This document shows, piece by piece, positions 1-9,800 of a DNA stretch of 64,000 nt; position 1 is the first letter of the stretch; every line of letters begins with the position of its first letter. The position numbers were made by a program, and so were the translations under genes. Source of the stretch: Acidovorax carolinensis (lineage in GTDB: Bacteria; Pseudomonadota; Gammaproteobacteria; Burkholderiales; Burkholderiaceae_C); NCBI RefSeq assembly GCF_002157145.1, contig NZ_CP021361.1, positions 1,364,001 to 1,428,000 of the forward strand. The letters are read 5' to 3'. Below the pieces are notes generated by a model that was not told the origin of the DNA, did no database searches, and saw only the letters and a list, made by a program, of their open reading frames with translations.

Positions 1-364
1 CTTGGGCCGACGGCGCTGTGTGGTTCAGGAAGCCGTTGTCGGCCACGTTGATGAAGAACTGCGCGGTGGCCGAGTGCGGGTCGCTGGTGCGGGCCATGGC
101 CACGGTGTAGTTGGCGTTCTTGAGGCCATTGTTGGCTTCGTTCTGGATGGGCGCATCCGAGTTCTTTTGCTTCATGCCGGGCTCAAAGCCGCCGCCTTGC
201 ACCATGAAACCGGGGATCACACGATGAAAGATCGTGTTGTTGTAGTGGCCCTTGTTCACATAGGACAGGAAGTTCTCGACCGACTTGGGCGCCTTGTCGG
301 CGTCGAGCTCGAGGGTGATGACGCCGTAGTTGGCGATGTGCAGTTCGACTTGGGGGTTGCTCAT
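1..364 (-). CDS. ppiB: Cyclophilin-type peptidyl-prolyl cis-trans isomerase, 3' part missing
   Basis: Catalyses cis-trans isomerisation of peptidyl-proline bonds and assists protein folding. The start codon is at 364 on the minus strand and the gene runs out of the window at position 1. The visible part begins [20 protein letters not shown] and has no signal peptide, so this is the cytoplasmic type. It has the cyclophilin signature in order: the [13 protein letters not shown] block, then [15 protein letters not shown] with the active-site phenylalanines. It lies 24 bp downstream of the exported paralogue at 389-973 and both are probably co-transcribed. Truncated only by the window edge. The family is certain; the symbol is by analogy with the E. 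coli cytoplasmic enzyme. Confidence 0.93.
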   Translation of the reverse strand, partial: MSNPQVELHIANYGVITLELDADKAPKSVENFLSYVNKGHYNNTIFHRVIPGFMVQGGGFEPGMKQKNSDAPIQNEANNGLKNANYTVAMARTSDPHSATAQFFINVADNGFLNHTAPSAQ

Positions 365-388
365 GGCAAGGCCTTTCAAAAAAATGGG

Positions 389-973
389 TTACTTCACCAA
401 TGTGGCGGAGGTGATGGTGACTGGGGTGGTGGGCACGTTCTGGTGGCCGCCCTTGTTGCCGGTGGGCACGGTCTTGATCTTGTCCACCACCTCGGTGCCG
501 CTCACCACCTTGCCGAACACGGCGTAGCCATGGCCGTCAGGCTGGGGGGCGTTGAGCATGGCGTTGTCCTTCACGTTGATGAAGAACTGCGCGGTGGCCG
601 AATTGGGGTTGCCAGTGCGCGCCATGGCGATGGTGTAGGTGTCGTTCTTGAGACCATTGCTGGCTTCGAGCGGAATCGGGGTCTTGGTGGGCTTTTGCAC
701 CATGTCGGCCGTGAAGCCGCCGCCCTGGATCATGAAGCCGTCGATCACGCGGTGGAACACGGTGCCGTCGTAGTGCTTGTCTTTTACATAGGTCAGAAAG
801 TTTTCGACCGTCTTGGGCGCCTTGGCGGGATCGAGCTGCACCACGATGTCACCCATCGAGGTGGCCAGTTTGACCTTGGGGGCGTCCTGCGCCTGGACTG
901 GCGATGCTATTGAAAACATAGCTGCCAGCGCAATGCCAGCAATCGCAATAGTCGATTTTCTTTTGGAAATCAT
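389..973 (-). CDS. ppiA: Exported cyclophilin-type peptidyl-prolyl cis-trans isomerase
   Basis: Periplasmic proline isomerase of about 194 aa. I chose the ATG at 973 and not the longer upstream frame, because it gives a classic signal peptide ([19 protein letters not shown], ending around VQAQ-DA) directly before the catalytic domain. Cyclophilin motifs follow: [15 protein letters not shown] and [17 protein letters not shown]. An AAGGAGTT-like ribosome site precedes the ATG. It sits upstream of the cytoplasmic paralogue and downstream of a TPR protein on the same strand. The DNA of the signal peptide (about 893-940) faintly resembles the AGCTGCCAGCGC interspersed repeat seen elsewhere in the window, which may be chance. 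Confidence 0.92.
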   Translation of the reverse strand: MISKRKSTIAIAGIALAAMFSIASPVQAQDAPKVKLATSMGDIVVQLDPAKAPKTVENFLTYVKDKHYDGTVFHRVIDGFMIQGGGFTADMVQKPTKTPIPLEASNGLKNDTYTIAMARTGNPNSATAQFFINVKDNAMLNAPQPDGHGYAVFGKVVSGTEVVDKIKTVPTGNKGGHQNVPTTPVTITSATLVK

Positions 974-1109
974 GCAGAACTCCTTGAATGAATCGGGGCC
1001 GCGAACTAGGGGGTACCGGTGCGGGAATGGGCAAAGTGGCGCCGAAGTTACCACCGGTCCGCCAGCGGTGCAGGCGGCATTGCCGCAAAACCCCTGCCGC
1101 AGGCGGTGG

Positions 1110-1673
1110 TCAGGGGCGTGAGGCTGCGGGCTTGGCCGCGGCACGGGCAGGCGCGGGCTGGAACAGCTCGCGCAGCTGGGTCTGCTTCATTTTGACGGCG
1201 GGGTTGTTGGCCTCCAGCTGCTGCGCCTTGGCGTAGGACTGGTAAGCCAGCCGGGCGTAGATGTCGCCCAGGTTTTCGTGGGCCGCCGCGTAGGCGGGGT
1301 TGTTGCGCACTGCCATCTCCAGCGCTGTGCGGGCCTTGTCCAGCTGGTTCTGGCTGGCGTAGATCACCGCCAGGTTGTTGTAGGGCTCGGGCAGCTCGGG
1401 GTATTCCTGGATGAGCTGGGTGAAGGTGGCGATGGCCGCGTCGGTCTGGCCGATGTCGGTTTGCGCCACGCCGCGCAGAAAGCGCAACTGCGGGTCGCGC
1501 GGGGCGGCCGTCAGGCGCTGGTCTGCCTTGCCCAGAGCTTCGGCGGCCTTGCCGGTTTTGAGCAACTGGGTGATTTCGACATAGTCGCTGGCGTGGGCCA
1601 TGCCAGCGCCCAGCCATGCGGTCAGGGCCAACAGGCGCAAAAGTCGTGGGAGGGTGCTGCAGACTTGCTTCAT
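1110..1673 (-). CDS. Exported tetratricopeptide-repeat protein
   Basis: A 187-aa protein with an N-terminal signal peptide ([20 protein letters not shown], cleavage near AHAS-DY) followed by several TPR units, for example [20 protein letters not shown] and [20 protein letters not shown]. It ends in an Ala/Pro-rich tail. TPR domains mediate protein-protein contacts, so a periplasmic scaffolding or assembly role is possible, but no specific function can be assigned. The frame is open further upstream to 1808; the ATG at 1673 is preferred because it starts the signal peptide. Divergent from cysS and probably co-oriented with the two cyclophilin genes. Confidence 0.82.
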   Translation of the reverse strand: MKQVCSTLPRLLRLLALTAWLGAGMAHASDYVEITQLLKTGKAAEALGKADQRLTAAPRDPQLRFLRGVAQTDIGQTDAAIATFTQLIQEYPELPEPYNNLAVIYASQNQLDKARTALEMAVRNNPAYAAAHENLGDIYARLAYQSYAKAQQLEANNPAVKMKQTQLRELFQPAPARAAAKPAASRP

Positions 1674-1891
1674 GGCGGGTAGGGAGGAGGTGCGCGCCGT
1701 CCGGGGCCGGGCGGGGCTTATACTTCGGCGGATTGTAGCTGAGGGGGTTGTCATGACGGTGCGCTGTTGCCGCTGGTGATTTCGCTGGGCGCCCAAGGCT
1801 GGGCGCATCCCCTCGCAGGGCCCAACCCTTTCGCTGCAGGGTGAGCTGGCTTCACCCGTCCCCCCATCAAGTCTCTCGTTACAGAAATCCC

Positions 1892-3268
1892 ATGAGTTTG
1901 CGCATCTACAACACGCTGTCGCGTGCCTTGGAAGATTTTTCCCCGCTCGAACCTGGTCATGTGCGCATGTATGTGTGCGGCATGACCATCTATGACCTGT
2001 GCCACATTGGCCACGCCCGCATGATGATGGCGTTTGACGTGGTGCAGCGCTGGCTCAAAAGCAGCGGCTACCGCGTGACCTATGTGCGCAACATCACCGA
2101 CATTGATGACAAGATCATCAAGCGGGCACTGGAGCGGGGCATCACCATCCGCCAGCTCACCGACGAAATGATCGCCGCCATGCACCAGGACATCGGCCTG
2201 CTGGGCATCGAGCCACCATCGGTCGAGCCCCGCGCCACCGAATACGTGCCGCAGATGCTGTCGCTGATCGGCCAGCTCGAAGGCAAGGGCCTGGCCTATC
2301 GCTCGCCCCATGGCGACGTGAACTACTCGGTGCGCAAGTTTGCGGGCTACGGCAAGCTCTCGGGTAAATCGCTGGATGAGCTGCGCGCCGGTGAACGCGT
2401 TGCGGTGCAGGACGGCAAGGAAGATCCGCTCGACTTTGTGCTGTGGAAATCCGCCAAAGAGGGCGAGCCGCCCGAAGCCAAGTGGGACAGCCCCTTTGGC
2501 GCGGGCCGCCCGGGCTGGCACATCGAATGCTCGGCCATGAGCTGCGCCACGCTGGGCGAAACTTTTGACATCCACGGTGGCGGTGCTGACCTGCAGTTTC
2601 CGCACCATGAAAACGAAATCGCCCAGAGCGAAGGCGCCACGGGCAAGCCGCTGGCGCGCTTTTGGGTGCACAACGGTTTCGTGCGCGTGGACAACGAGAA
2701 GATGAGCAAGTCGCTTGGCAACTTCTTCACCATCCGCGATGTGCTGAAGCAATACGACGCCGAGACGGTGCGCTTTTTCATCGTGCGGGCCCATTACCGC
2801 AGCGCGCTGAACTACAGCGATGCCCACCTCGACGACGCGCGCCAGGCGCTCAAGCGGCTGTACACGGCGCTCAGCCTGGTGGCACCGGCCAAGGTGGCCA
2901 TCGACTGGGCCGAGCCCCATGCCGCCCGCTTCAAGGCGGCCATGGATGAGGACTTTGGCACACCCGAGGCGATTGCCGTGCTGTTCGACCTGGCCAGCGA
3001 GGTCAACAAGACCCGCTCGCCGGAGCTGGCAGGCCTGCTCAAGGCGCTGGCCGGCTGCCTGGGGCTACTTCAGGGCGATCCGCAGGCCTTCTTGCAGGCC
3101 GGTGCGGGTTTTGACGAGGCCGCCATCCAGGCGCAGATTGCGGCCCGCGCTGCCGCCAAGGCGGGCAAGGATTTTGCAGAGGCTGACCGCATCCGCAATG
3201 CCCTGCTGGCCCAGGGCATCGTGCTCAAGGATTCGGCCGCTGGAACGACTTGGGAAGCCGCGCAGTGA
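1892..3268 (+). CDS. cysS: Cysteinyl-tRNA synthetase
   Basis: Charges tRNA-Cys with cysteine in the cytoplasm. 458 aa, normal family length. Class I synthetase signatures are present: HIGH at residues 38-41 and KMSKS at 270-274. Zinc ligands are visible in the MYVCGMT segment and in [10 protein letters not shown] plus the [10 protein letters not shown] region. The open frame reaches upstream to 1841, but the conserved N-terminus [11 protein letters not shown] fixes the start at 1892. It precedes the DNA glycosylase with a 33-bp gap. Confidence 0.97.
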   Translation: MSLRIYNTLSRALEDFSPLEPGHVRMYVCGMTIYDLCHIGHARMMMAFDVVQRWLKSSGYRVTYVRNITDIDDKIIKRALERGITIRQLTDEMIAAMHQDIGLLGIEPPSVEPRATEYVPQMLSLIGQLEGKGLAYRSPHGDVNYSVRKFAGYGKLSGKSLDELRAGERVAVQDGKEDPLDFVLWKSAKEGEPPEAKWDSPFGAGRPGWHIECSAMSCATLGETFDIHGGGADLQFPHHENEIAQSEGATGKPLARFWVHNGFVRVDNEKMSKSLGNFFTIRDVLKQYDAETVRFFIVRAHYRSALNYSDAHLDDARQALKRLYTALSLVAPAKVAIDWAEPHAARFKAAMDEDFGTPEAIAVLFDLASEVNKTRSPELAGLLKALAGCLGLLQGDPQAFLQAGAGFDEAAIQAQIAARAAAKAGKDFAEADRIRNALLAQGIVLKDSAAGTTWEAAQ

Positions 3269-3301
3269 CAATTTGCAACATGAAATACGCCTCCAGGGCA
3301 G

Positions 3302-3988
3302 ATGGGGCGAGCAGTGGCAGCTTCTAAAAATGTAGCGGCCGAGGTCCTCGTTTCGTCCAGCCCGGCGCTGGCTACCCCCGACTACTGGGCCGAGGCCTGC
3401 AAGCACCTGATGAAGAAGGACCGGGTGATGAAGCGCCTGATTCCCCAGTTTGGTGACGCGGCCTTGCAAACGCGCGGCGATGCGTTCACCACGCTGGCGC
3501 GCAGCATTGTCGGGCAGCAGATTTCGGTGAAGGCTGCGCAAACCGTGTGGGAGCGCTTTGCCGCACTGCCGCGCAGCATAAAGCCGGGCAATGTGCTCAA
3601 GCTCAAGATCGACGACATGCGCGCGGCGGGGCTGTCTGCCCGCAAGGTGGACTACCTGGTGGACCTGGCGCTGCACTTCGATGCGGGCAAGCTGCATGTG
3701 AAGGACTGGACGTCGATGGACGATGAGGCCATCATTGCCGAACTGGTGGCCATCCGCGGCATCGGCCGCTGGACGGCCGAGATGTTCCTGATCTTCTATC
3801 TGATGCGGCCCAATGTCTTGCCCCTGGACGATGTGGGCCTGATCAACGGCATCAGCAAGAACTATTTTTCGGGCGATCCGGTCAGCCGCAGCGATGCCCG
3901 CGAGGTGGCCGAGGCCTGGAAACCCTGGTGCAGTGTGGCGACTTGGTATATTTGGAGATCGCTCGATCCGTTGCCTGTGGCCTATTGA
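3302..3988 (+). CDS. DNA-3-methyladenine glycosylase II family (HhH-GPD)
   Basis: Base-excision repair enzyme that removes alkylated purines. 228 aa. The core shows the AlkA/HhH-GPD layout: LARSIVGQQISVKAA, then the helix-hairpin-helix VAIRGIGRWTAEMF, then the catalytic aspartate in LPLDDVGL. There is no 4Fe-4S cysteine loop at the C-terminus, which separates it from Nth/MutY. The first 20 residues are not family-conserved, so a later start is possible. It is placed between cysS and accA, an arrangement I recall from related betaproteobacteria. Confidence 0.88.
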   Translation: MGRAVAASKNVAAEVLVSSSPALATPDYWAEACKHLMKKDRVMKRLIPQFGDAALQTRGDAFTTLARSIVGQQISVKAAQTVWERFAALPRSIKPGNVLKLKIDDMRAAGLSARKVDYLVDLALHFDAGKLHVKDWTSMDDEAIIAELVAIRGIGRWTAEMFLIFYLMRPNVLPLDDVGLINGISKNYFSGDPVSRSDAREVAEAWKPWCSVATWYIWRSLDPLPVAY

Positions 3989-4070
3989 GGCCCGTTTCAT
4001 CAGTCATGAATCGGTTGCAACACAGGCCTCGCACCAGAGGCCCTGAGGGCGCGACCCAAGGAGAAATACG

Positions 4071-5048
4071 TTGGCGAAAAAGACCTTTCTGGATTTCGAG
4101 CAGCCCATTGCCGAACTCGAATCCAAAATCGAAGAACTGCGCTACGTGCAGACCGAGAGCGCGGTGGATATCTCGGAAGAAATCGACCAGCTCAGCAAGA
4201 AGAGCCAGCAGCTCACCAAGGACATCTACAGCGAGCTGAGCCCCTGGCAGATCACCAAGATTGCCCGCCACCCCGAGCGCCCCTACACGCTCGACTACGT
4301 GCGCGACATCTTCACCGACTTTGTCGAGCTGCACGGTGACCGCCACTACGCGGACGACCTGTCGATCGTGGGCGGGCTGGCGCGCTTCAACGGCCACGCC
4401 TGCATGGTGCTGGGCCAGCAAAAAGGCCGCGACACCAAGGAGCGCGCCATGCGCAACTTCGGCATGAGCAAGCCCGAGGGCTACCGCAAGGCACTGCGCC
4501 TCATGAAAACGGCCGAAAAGTTCAAGCTCCCCGTGTTCACTTTTGTGGACACACCGGGTGCCTATCCGGGCATCGACGCCGAGGAGCGCGGCCAGTCAGA
4601 AGCCATTGGCCGCAACATCTTCGAGATGGCGCAGCTTGAAGTGCCCATCATCACCACGATCATTGGCGAAGGCGGCTCCGGTGGTGCGCTGGCCATCAGC
4701 GTGGGCGACCAGGTGGTGATGTTGCAGTACGCCATCTACTCGGTCATCAGCCCCGAAGGCTGCGCTTCCATCCTCTGGAAGACCAGTGACAAGGCCCAGG
4801 AAGCGGCCGACGCCCTGGGCATCACGGCGCACCGCCTCAAGGCCCTGGGCCTGGTGGACAAGATCGTCAGCGAGCCCGTCGGCGGCGCGCACCGCGATCC
4901 CAAGCAGATGGCTGCATTCCTCAAGCGCGCCCTGGGCGACGCGTTCCGCCAGGTGGCCGACCTCAAGACCAAAGACCTGCTGGATCGCCGCTACGACCGC
5001 CTCCAAAGCTATGGCCGATTCACTGACACCAAGGCCGAAAGCCGCTGA
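4071..5048 (+). CDS. accA: Acetyl-CoA carboxylase, carboxyltransferase subunit alpha
   Basis: With AccD this forms the carboxyltransferase that makes malonyl-CoA for fatty-acid synthesis. 325 aa, standard length. The start is TTG at 4071, set by a good AAGGAG site 8 bases upstream and by the conserved N-terminus [16 protein letters not shown]. The crotonase-fold glycine motif [12 protein letters not shown] and the [12 protein letters not shown] segment are characteristic of AccA. Confidence 0.97.
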   Translation: MAKKTFLDFEQPIAELESKIEELRYVQTESAVDISEEIDQLSKKSQQLTKDIYSELSPWQITKIARHPERPYTLDYVRDIFTDFVELHGDRHYADDLSIVGGLARFNGHACMVLGQQKGRDTKERAMRNFGMSKPEGYRKALRLMKTAEKFKLPVFTFVDTPGAYPGIDAEERGQSEAIGRNIFEMAQLEVPIITTIIGEGGSGGALAISVGDQVVMLQYAIYSVISPEGCASILWKTSDKAQEAADALGITAHRLKALGLVDKIVSEPVGGAHRDPKQMAAFLKRALGDAFRQVADLKTKDLLDRRYDRLQSYGRFTDTKAESR

Positions 5049-5158
5049 ACCCGTTGTGGCGAAGGCTGCAGCCTTCTGCCTGCCCCGTGCCATGGCCCCG
5101 CAAGGGGCCTTTGCATTGGTGCGGTCGCATCGGGGCCACGGATGGATGAGGGCGCGCA

Positions 5159-6121
5159 ATGACGCAGTCGTTTGACGCTGCCATCGCCGCCTTTTCGCCT
5201 GCATTGCCGTTGGCAGTGGGGCTGAGTGGTGGTGCCGACTCGACGGCGCTGCTGCTGGCCTGCGTACAAAAATGGCCGGGGCAGGTGCATGCCATCCATG
5301 TGCACCATGGCCTGCAAGCCGCCGCCGACGATTTTGAGCGCCATTGCCAAGCGTTGTGCGAACGCCTGCAGGTGCCACTTACCGTGCGGCGCGTCGACGG
5401 ACGCCACGCCCCGGGCGAGAGCCCCGAAGATGCCGCGCGCCAGGCCAGATACAAGGCTTTTGACGATGTAGCCCAATCCAGTCAAGCGCTAGATGCTATT
5501 CATTCAATAGCGCTTGCGCAGCATGCGGATGACCAGGTCGAGACGCTGTTGCTGGCCTTGTCGCGCGGCGCCGGCGTGGCGGGCCTGGCTGCCATGCCCG
5601 CCTATTGGGAGCGGGACGGTATCCGCTGGCACCGGCCCTTGCTGCGCGTGGCGGGGGCGCAGGTGCGCGACTGGCTGCGCGCCCAAGGGCAGAACTGGGT
5701 GGAGGACCCCACCAACACCGACGAGCGCTTCACGCGCAACCGCATCCGGGCGCAACTGCTGCCGGCGCTGGAGGCCGCATTTCCGTCCTTCCGGGATACG
5801 TTTGCGCGGTCGGCCGGCCACGCTGCCCAGGCCAGCGCGTTGTTGCTGGAGCTGGCGCAGCAAGACCTGCTGCAGGTGGGCAGCCCCCCGCAACTTGCGC
5901 CCCTGCGCGCGCTGAGCCGTGCACGCCAGGCCAACCTGCTGCGCCACTGGCTGCGTATGGCGCATGCCACCACGCCCACCACCGCGCAGCTGCAGGAGTT
6001 GCTGGACCAGCTGGCCGCCTGCAGCACGCGCGGCCATCGCATTCACATCAAGGTAGGACGGGGATTCGTGGTGCGATCGGGGGCGCAGCTCGATTGGTAC
6101 AATCCCAAGGTTTTGGTCTAA
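5159..6121 (+). CDS. tilS: tRNA(Ile)-lysidine synthetase, short form
   Basis: Modifies C34 of tRNA-Ile(CAU) to lysidine, which is essential for reading AUA codons. 320 aa. The N-type PP-loop SGGADST is at about residues 22-28, and HADDQVETLLLALSRG and DPTNTDERFTRNRIR are TilS landmarks. It lacks much of the C-terminal domain of the longer E. coli enzyme. The stretch AQSSQALDAIHSIALAQH is encoded by DNA that closely resembles the family's AAGCGCT interspersed repeat (5475-5520), apparently taken into the reading frame. Confidence 0.93.
   Translation: MTQSFDAAIAAFSPALPLAVGLSGGADSTALLLACVQKWPGQVHAIHVHHGLQAAADDFERHCQALCERLQVPLTVRRVDGRHAPGESPEDAARQARYKAFDDVAQSSQALDAIHSIALAQHADDQVETLLLALSRGAGVAGLAAMPAYWERDGIRWHRPLLRVAGAQVRDWLRAQGQNWVEDPTNTDERFTRNRIRAQLLPALEAAFPSFRDTFARSAGHAAQASALLLELAQQDLLQVGSPPQLAPLRALSRARQANLLRHWLRMAHATTPTTAQLQELLDQLAACSTRGHRIHIKVGRGFVVRSGAQLDWYNPKVLV
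5475..5520 (+). repeat. Interspersed repeat within tilS
   Basis: TCAAGCGCTAGATGCTATTC and ATTCAATAGCGCTTGCGCAG form arms of the AAGCGCT repeat class, here translated as part of TilS. Confidence 0.5.
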
Positions 6122-6201
6122 CAACGGCACGAAAAACGGCGGCGCACCAAAACAGTGTCCAACCCGCGCTGCGGCTCCAGTTTCGTCACCCCCAATATCC
6201 C

Positions 6202-7470
6202 ATGGCATTGATCGTTCATAAATACGGCGGCACCTCGATGGGCTCTCCCGAGCGCATTCGCAATGTTGCCAAGCGCGTGGCCAAATGGGCGCGGGCCGGC
6301 CACCAGATGGTGGTGGTTCCCAGCGCCATGAGCGGCGAAACCAACCGCCTGCTCGGTCTGGCCAAGGAGCTGGCGCCCGAGCGCGCCATGCAGTCTTACC
6401 ACCGCGAGCTGGACATGCTGGCCGCCACTGGCGAGCAGGCCTCGTCAGCGTTGCTGGCGATTGCGCTGCAGTCCGAAGGCATGCAGGCGGTCAGCTACGC
6501 GGGCTGGCAGGTTCCCATCCGCACCGACAGCAGCTACACCAAGGCGCGCATCGAGTCGATTGACGACCAGCGTGTACGTGCCGACCTGAACGCCGGCAAG
6601 GTGGTCATCGTCACGGGCTTTCAGGGCATCGACAGCGAAGGCAACATCACCACGCTGGGTCGCGGTGGCTCCGACACATCTGCCGTGGCCGTGGCAGCCG
6701 CCATGAAAGCCGCCGAATGCCTGATCTACACCGATGTGGATGGCGTCTACACCACCGACCCACGCGTGGTGCCCGAGGCACGTCGCCTGCAAACGGTGAG
6801 CTTCGAGGAAATGCTGGAAATGGCCAGCCTCGGCAGCAAGGTGCTGCAGATCCGCTCGGTCGAGTTTGCGGGCAAATACAAGGTGCCCATGCGTGTGCTC
6901 TCGAGCTTCACGCCCTGGGACATCGATATCAACGAAGAAGCCAAGTCCGGCACGCTGATCACTTTTGAGGAAGACGAAAAAATGGAACAAGCCGTCGTAT
7001 CCGGCATCGCTTTCAACCGCGACGAAGCCAAGATCTCGGTGCTGGGCGTGCCCGACAAGCCAGGCATCGCCTACCAGATCCTGGGCGCGGTGGCTGACGC
7101 CAACATTGAAGTCGACGTGATCATCCAGAACGTCAGCAAGGACGGCAAGACCGACTTCAGCTTCACCGTGAATCGCAACGACTATGCGCGTACGGTCGAA
7201 CTGCTCAAGGAAAAAGTGCTGCCCGAACTGGGCGCGCAAGAAGTGGCAGGCGACACCAAGATCTGCAAGGTGAGCATTGTCGGTATCGGCATGCGCAGCC
7301 ATGTGGGCGTGGCCAGCAAGATGTTCCGCACCTTGAGCGAAGAGGGCATCAACATTCAGATGATTTCCACTTCCGAAATCAAGACCTCGGTGGTCATCGA
7401 CGAAAAATACATGGAACTGGCTGTTCGCAGCCTGCACAAGGCCTTCGAACTCGACCAGCCTGCCGCCTGA
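6202..7470 (+). CDS. lysC: Aspartate kinase
   Basis: First step of the aspartate pathway to lysine, threonine and methionine. 422 aa. The N-terminal kinase domain has KYGGTSMGS and the [15 protein letters not shown] substrate loop. Two C-terminal ACT domains (from about residue 270) would carry feedback regulation. The frame is open upstream to 5605 inside tilS, but the conserved start [12 protein letters not shown] fixes 6202. Next downstream is tRNA-Ser. Confidence 0.97.
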   Translation: MALIVHKYGGTSMGSPERIRNVAKRVAKWARAGHQMVVVPSAMSGETNRLLGLAKELAPERAMQSYHRELDMLAATGEQASSALLAIALQSEGMQAVSYAGWQVPIRTDSSYTKARIESIDDQRVRADLNAGKVVIVTGFQGIDSEGNITTLGRGGSDTSAVAVAAAMKAAECLIYTDVDGVYTTDPRVVPEARRLQTVSFEEMLEMASLGSKVLQIRSVEFAGKYKVPMRVLSSFTPWDIDINEEAKSGTLITFEEDEKMEQAVVSGIAFNRDEAKISVLGVPDKPGIAYQILGAVADANIEVDVIIQNVSKDGKTDFSFTVNRNDYARTVELLKEKVLPELGAQEVAGDTKICKVSIVGIGMRSHVGVASKMFRTLSEEGINIQMISTSEIKTSVVIDEKYMELAVRSLHKAFELDQPAA

Positions 7471-7513
7471 GAGAGCCTGAATTGCCTCGAAAATGAGGCA
7501 TAATAGCTGGATT

Positions 7514-7606
7514 GGAAACGTGACCGAGTGGCCGAAGGTGCTCCCCTGCTAAGGGAGTATGGGGTGTAGAGCCTCATCGAGGGTTCGAATCCCTCCGTTT
7601 CCGCCA
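7514..7606 (+). tRNA. tRNA-Ser (anticodon GCT), island attachment site
   Basis: Class II tRNA with an acceptor stem GGAAACG (7514-7520) pairing with CGTTTCC (7596-7602), discriminator G and encoded CCA. The anticodon stem CTCCC/GGGAG encloses loop CTGCTAA, giving anticodon GCT at 7548-7550. A long variable arm typical of tRNA-Ser follows, then the T-loop GGTTCGAATCC. Its 3' end is the left attachment site of the island that starts immediately downstream. Confidence 0.97.
7592..7606 (+). repeat. attL core (tRNA-Ser 3' end)
   Basis: The 15 bases CCTCCGTTTCCGCCA are identical to 35770-35784. Upstream the similarity continues through TTCGA at 7584-7588. The tRNA gene stays intact at this end, as expected for integration into a tRNA 3' end. 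Confidence 0.92.
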
Positions 7607-7659
7607 GATACCGCTATAAGTTGTTGATTTTAAACGGCTTTTTAGCAAGTCATCAAATC

Positions 7660-7683
7660 GTTATACGGCTGGTTATACGGTTG
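7660..7683 (+). repeat. Tandem 12-bp repeat, candidate integrase arm sites (left)
   Basis: GTTATACGGCTG and GTTATACGGTTG lie head to tail, 54 bp inside attL. The same TATACGG core occurs twice in the same orientation at the right end (35618-35638). Their position near both ends suggests arm-type integrase or excisionase binding sites. Confidence 0.55.
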
Positions 7684-7729
7684 CTTTCAGCCAATTCAAG
7701 GCATAGAAAGTGGCATTACCAGCATGAAG

Positions 7730-7763
7730 AAGTTCTAGAGCCCCCGGTCCTAGAACTTTTTTT
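7730..7763 (+). terminator. Hairpin with T-run between tRNA-Ser and the left module
   Basis: Stem AAGTTCTAG (7730-7738) pairs with CTAGAACTT (7750-7758), followed by a run of seven T. It would stop transcription entering the island from lysC or the tRNA. The stop codon of the minus-strand gene ending at 7750 lies inside the stem, so it may also act on that transcript, though no T-run lies on that side. Confidence 0.65.
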
Positions 7764-9018
7764 CATTGGTGGCTTCCCTTTTTACATCACCAGCCACCAG
7801 CTCGGCAGCAGGTTCCAGCGGCTTTCCCGCCAGCGCCACCATGCCGCGCATCAGCAACCAGTGCTCGGCAGCGTTCAGCGCCGTATCTTGCGCCCAGCGC
7901 CTGACATCGGTCACCGCCATGTCGCGGGACATCCACACGGTTTCTTCCCAGTACCATGTCGCCAGCCATGTGGCGCGTTCGCCGCTGACAGCATTCACGT
8001 ACCGCAGCTGCGGCGCCTGGTGCCCTGCCGCCTCAAACCGCTCGGCAATCGCCGCTTGGTGCGCAGCCGACAGCCGCCCTTCGCCCTCAATCTTCAGCCA
8101 AAGCCTCAATCCCTGCGCCCAGCTGTTTTGGCCCAGTCGCATCGCCGTGGCCATTGGCACATCGGCTCGCAGCGCCCGTGCCGTCGGCTCCAGCACCACG
8201 CCCGCTTCGGCATAGCGCAAAGCCGCAGTTGGTGACAGCTCGACGCGCCATTCATCGCTGTTGCCCTGCTCCTGGGCGATATGCGCTTGCAATGCTTCAG
8301 CCACACACTGCCACCACAACACGTGCAGGCCCGGGGCATCGTCAATGCCCATCGTTGCCCGTTCCAACTGAGCTACCTGCCGCGCCAGCACCAGTTGCGG
8401 CACTCCCATCGCCTCGGCCGCATCCCGAAACGCTAGCATGGCGTGGCCCTCGCTGACCGAGCGCCCCAGCGCCCTCCGGGCAAACCTCAGCACCCAAGCA
8501 TGGTCTGTTCGCCCCGACTTGGCTTGCCACAACAGCACCACAGCCACAGCGCCCAGCGTATCGAGCGACTCGCGCAAGGCCTCCTCAAACCCTGCGGTGC
8601 CCATCCACGCATGCCACTGCACCAGCTCGGTGATGCCGTACGCCGCCATGAACCACACCAACACGCGCAGCGCACGCACAGGCTCCCGGGCTTCTACGTT
8701 CCAAAGCAGGCGAGCCAGCTCGGCATCGCCTTCGTCGCTTTGCAGGTACTGCTCCAGCAAGGCCTGCAGATCCCGCAAGGAATCCAAGCCCAGGCGGGGT
8801 CGGGCATGTTTGCAGAAGTACCTCACCGCTGCCATGCGCTGCGGCCACGCCGGTGGTGTGTGCAGCGCCGTGTCGATCAGCTCCAAAAGCAGCTGCGCTG
8901 CGCCATCCCCGGTTTCATGATTCGACATTTGCGAACGGTGTGACTGCTGCGCTGGAAACTCCAACAGTGCGGTCAACAACCGCTCAAACGGCTCGGGCGT
9001 CAAGGAATCGTCGAGCAT
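7750..9018 (-). CDS. Hypothetical protein, third gene of the left module
   Basis: 422 aa, family not recognised. The start at 9018 (MLDDSLTPEPFERLLTALL) is supported by GGAGG seven bases upstream on the coding strand. The protein is rich in Ala, Leu, Trp and Arg and looks largely alpha-helical, with no clear signal peptide, Walker motif or metal-binding cluster. Blocks such as WQRMAAVRYF-like and RALRVLVWFMAAYGITELVQ suggest helical repeats. It follows the cysteine protease gene by 167 bp on the same strand and probably belongs to the same transcript. It is nearest to attL, a usual position for cargo genes. No function can be stated. Confidence 0.75.
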   Translation of the reverse strand: MLDDSLTPEPFERLLTALLEFPAQQSHRSQMSNHETGDGAAQLLLELIDTALHTPPAWPQRMAAVRYFCKHARPRLGLDSLRDLQALLEQYLQSDEGDAELARLLWNVEAREPVRALRVLVWFMAAYGITELVQWHAWMGTAGFEEALRESLDTLGAVAVVLLWQAKSGRTDHAWVLRFARRALGRSVSEGHAMLAFRDAAEAMGVPQLVLARQVAQLERATMGIDDAPGLHVLWWQCVAEALQAHIAQEQGNSDEWRVELSPTAALRYAEAGVVLEPTARALRADVPMATAMRLGQNSWAQGLRLWLKIEGEGRLSAAHQAAIAERFEAAGHQAPQLRYVNAVSGERATWLATWYWEETVWMSRDMAVTDVRRWAQDTALNAAEHWLLMRGMVALAGKPLEPAAELVAGDVKREATNEKKF

Positions 9019-9185
9019 GAGGAATACCCTCCAAGGAAAGAAGCGAAAACGAAAATAAACGCCATATAGAAAGCTCCCGCCCATGCAGCAGCGGCACCTT
9101 GCACAAAGCTCGGCGCGACCAAAAGCGGAAGTTGAGAAAAGAAAAGGAGAGAGAAAAACCGAAAGGAGGAACGAGCCGAACGGGG

Positions 9186-9797
9186 CTACTCGTCCTCTTG
9201 CGGCTGCGCCACAGGTGACAGCACCAGCACGGCGTCGATGTTCACGCGCTCACTGAACGTGGCCACCACACGCCGTGGCTGCTTGCTCGCCCAGCCGGTC
9301 AGCATGGCATTCCACGGCACCAGCGGTATCGGTGCCATGGCCGGGTCCAGCACCAGCAAATCGCTGCGCTCCCCCGCCTCGCAGCGCACCCCCACTGCCA
9401 ACACCCAGTGCATGTAGCGCTCGGTAGAAAAGCACACCAAACACAGGTGACCTTCTTCCAGGGCATCCAAGGTGCGTTCGATCACGCGTGAGCGCACTTC
9501 CTTGCAGTGCACGCGCTCGGCATAGGGGGCCAGTTGCTGCTGGAGTTCTTCGACCTCGCAGCCATCAAAGTAGTACCGCTGCGCCACTTTGCGCAACGCC
9601 ACCAGCCTCGCATCCTTGGTGTCCCAGATCAGCGCATTGCGCCGTACTTGGCCAAACACCATCAAAGCCATCAAAACGCAGTGGTAGCCACACGTGGCGT
9701 CAACCTCCCCCTGGCGCACATGCAGCCGTTGGTTGCCCACCATGGGACCGTGCATGCCAGCGCCCAGCCGGGGGTGGCAATGGTAGGAATGCTGCAT
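9186..9797 (-). CDS. Papain-like/C39-like cysteine protease fold protein
   Basis: 203 aa. A cysteine-protease triad can be traced: Cys36 (or Cys40) in VDATCGYHCVLMAL with Gln29 upstream as possible oxyanion residue, His130 in RYMHWVLAVGV, and Asp151 in LLVLDPAM. This order and spacing match C39/papain-like peptidases. There is no ABC-transporter or membrane domain and no signal peptide, so it would act in the cytoplasm. It starts 3 bp after the stop of the 108-aa gene. In mobile islands such stand-alone proteases can be effectors or processing enzymes; which applies here is not known. The family assignment is from motifs only. Confidence 0.6.
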   Translation of the reverse strand: MQHSYHCHPRLGAGMHGPMVGNQRLHVRQGEVDATCGYHCVLMALMVFGQVRRNALIWDTKDARLVALRKVAQRYYFDGCEVEELQQQLAPYAERVHCKEVRSRVIERTLDALEEGHLCLVCFSTERYMHWVLAVGVRCEAGERSDLLVLDPAMAPIPLVPWNAMLTGWASKQPRRVVATFSERVNIDAVLVLSPVAQPQEDE

Positions 9798-9800
9798 GGC

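Noticed and set aside
5605..6201. N-terminal extension of lysC into tilS
   Set aside because: The extension is out-of-frame tilS; conserved LysC begins at 6202.
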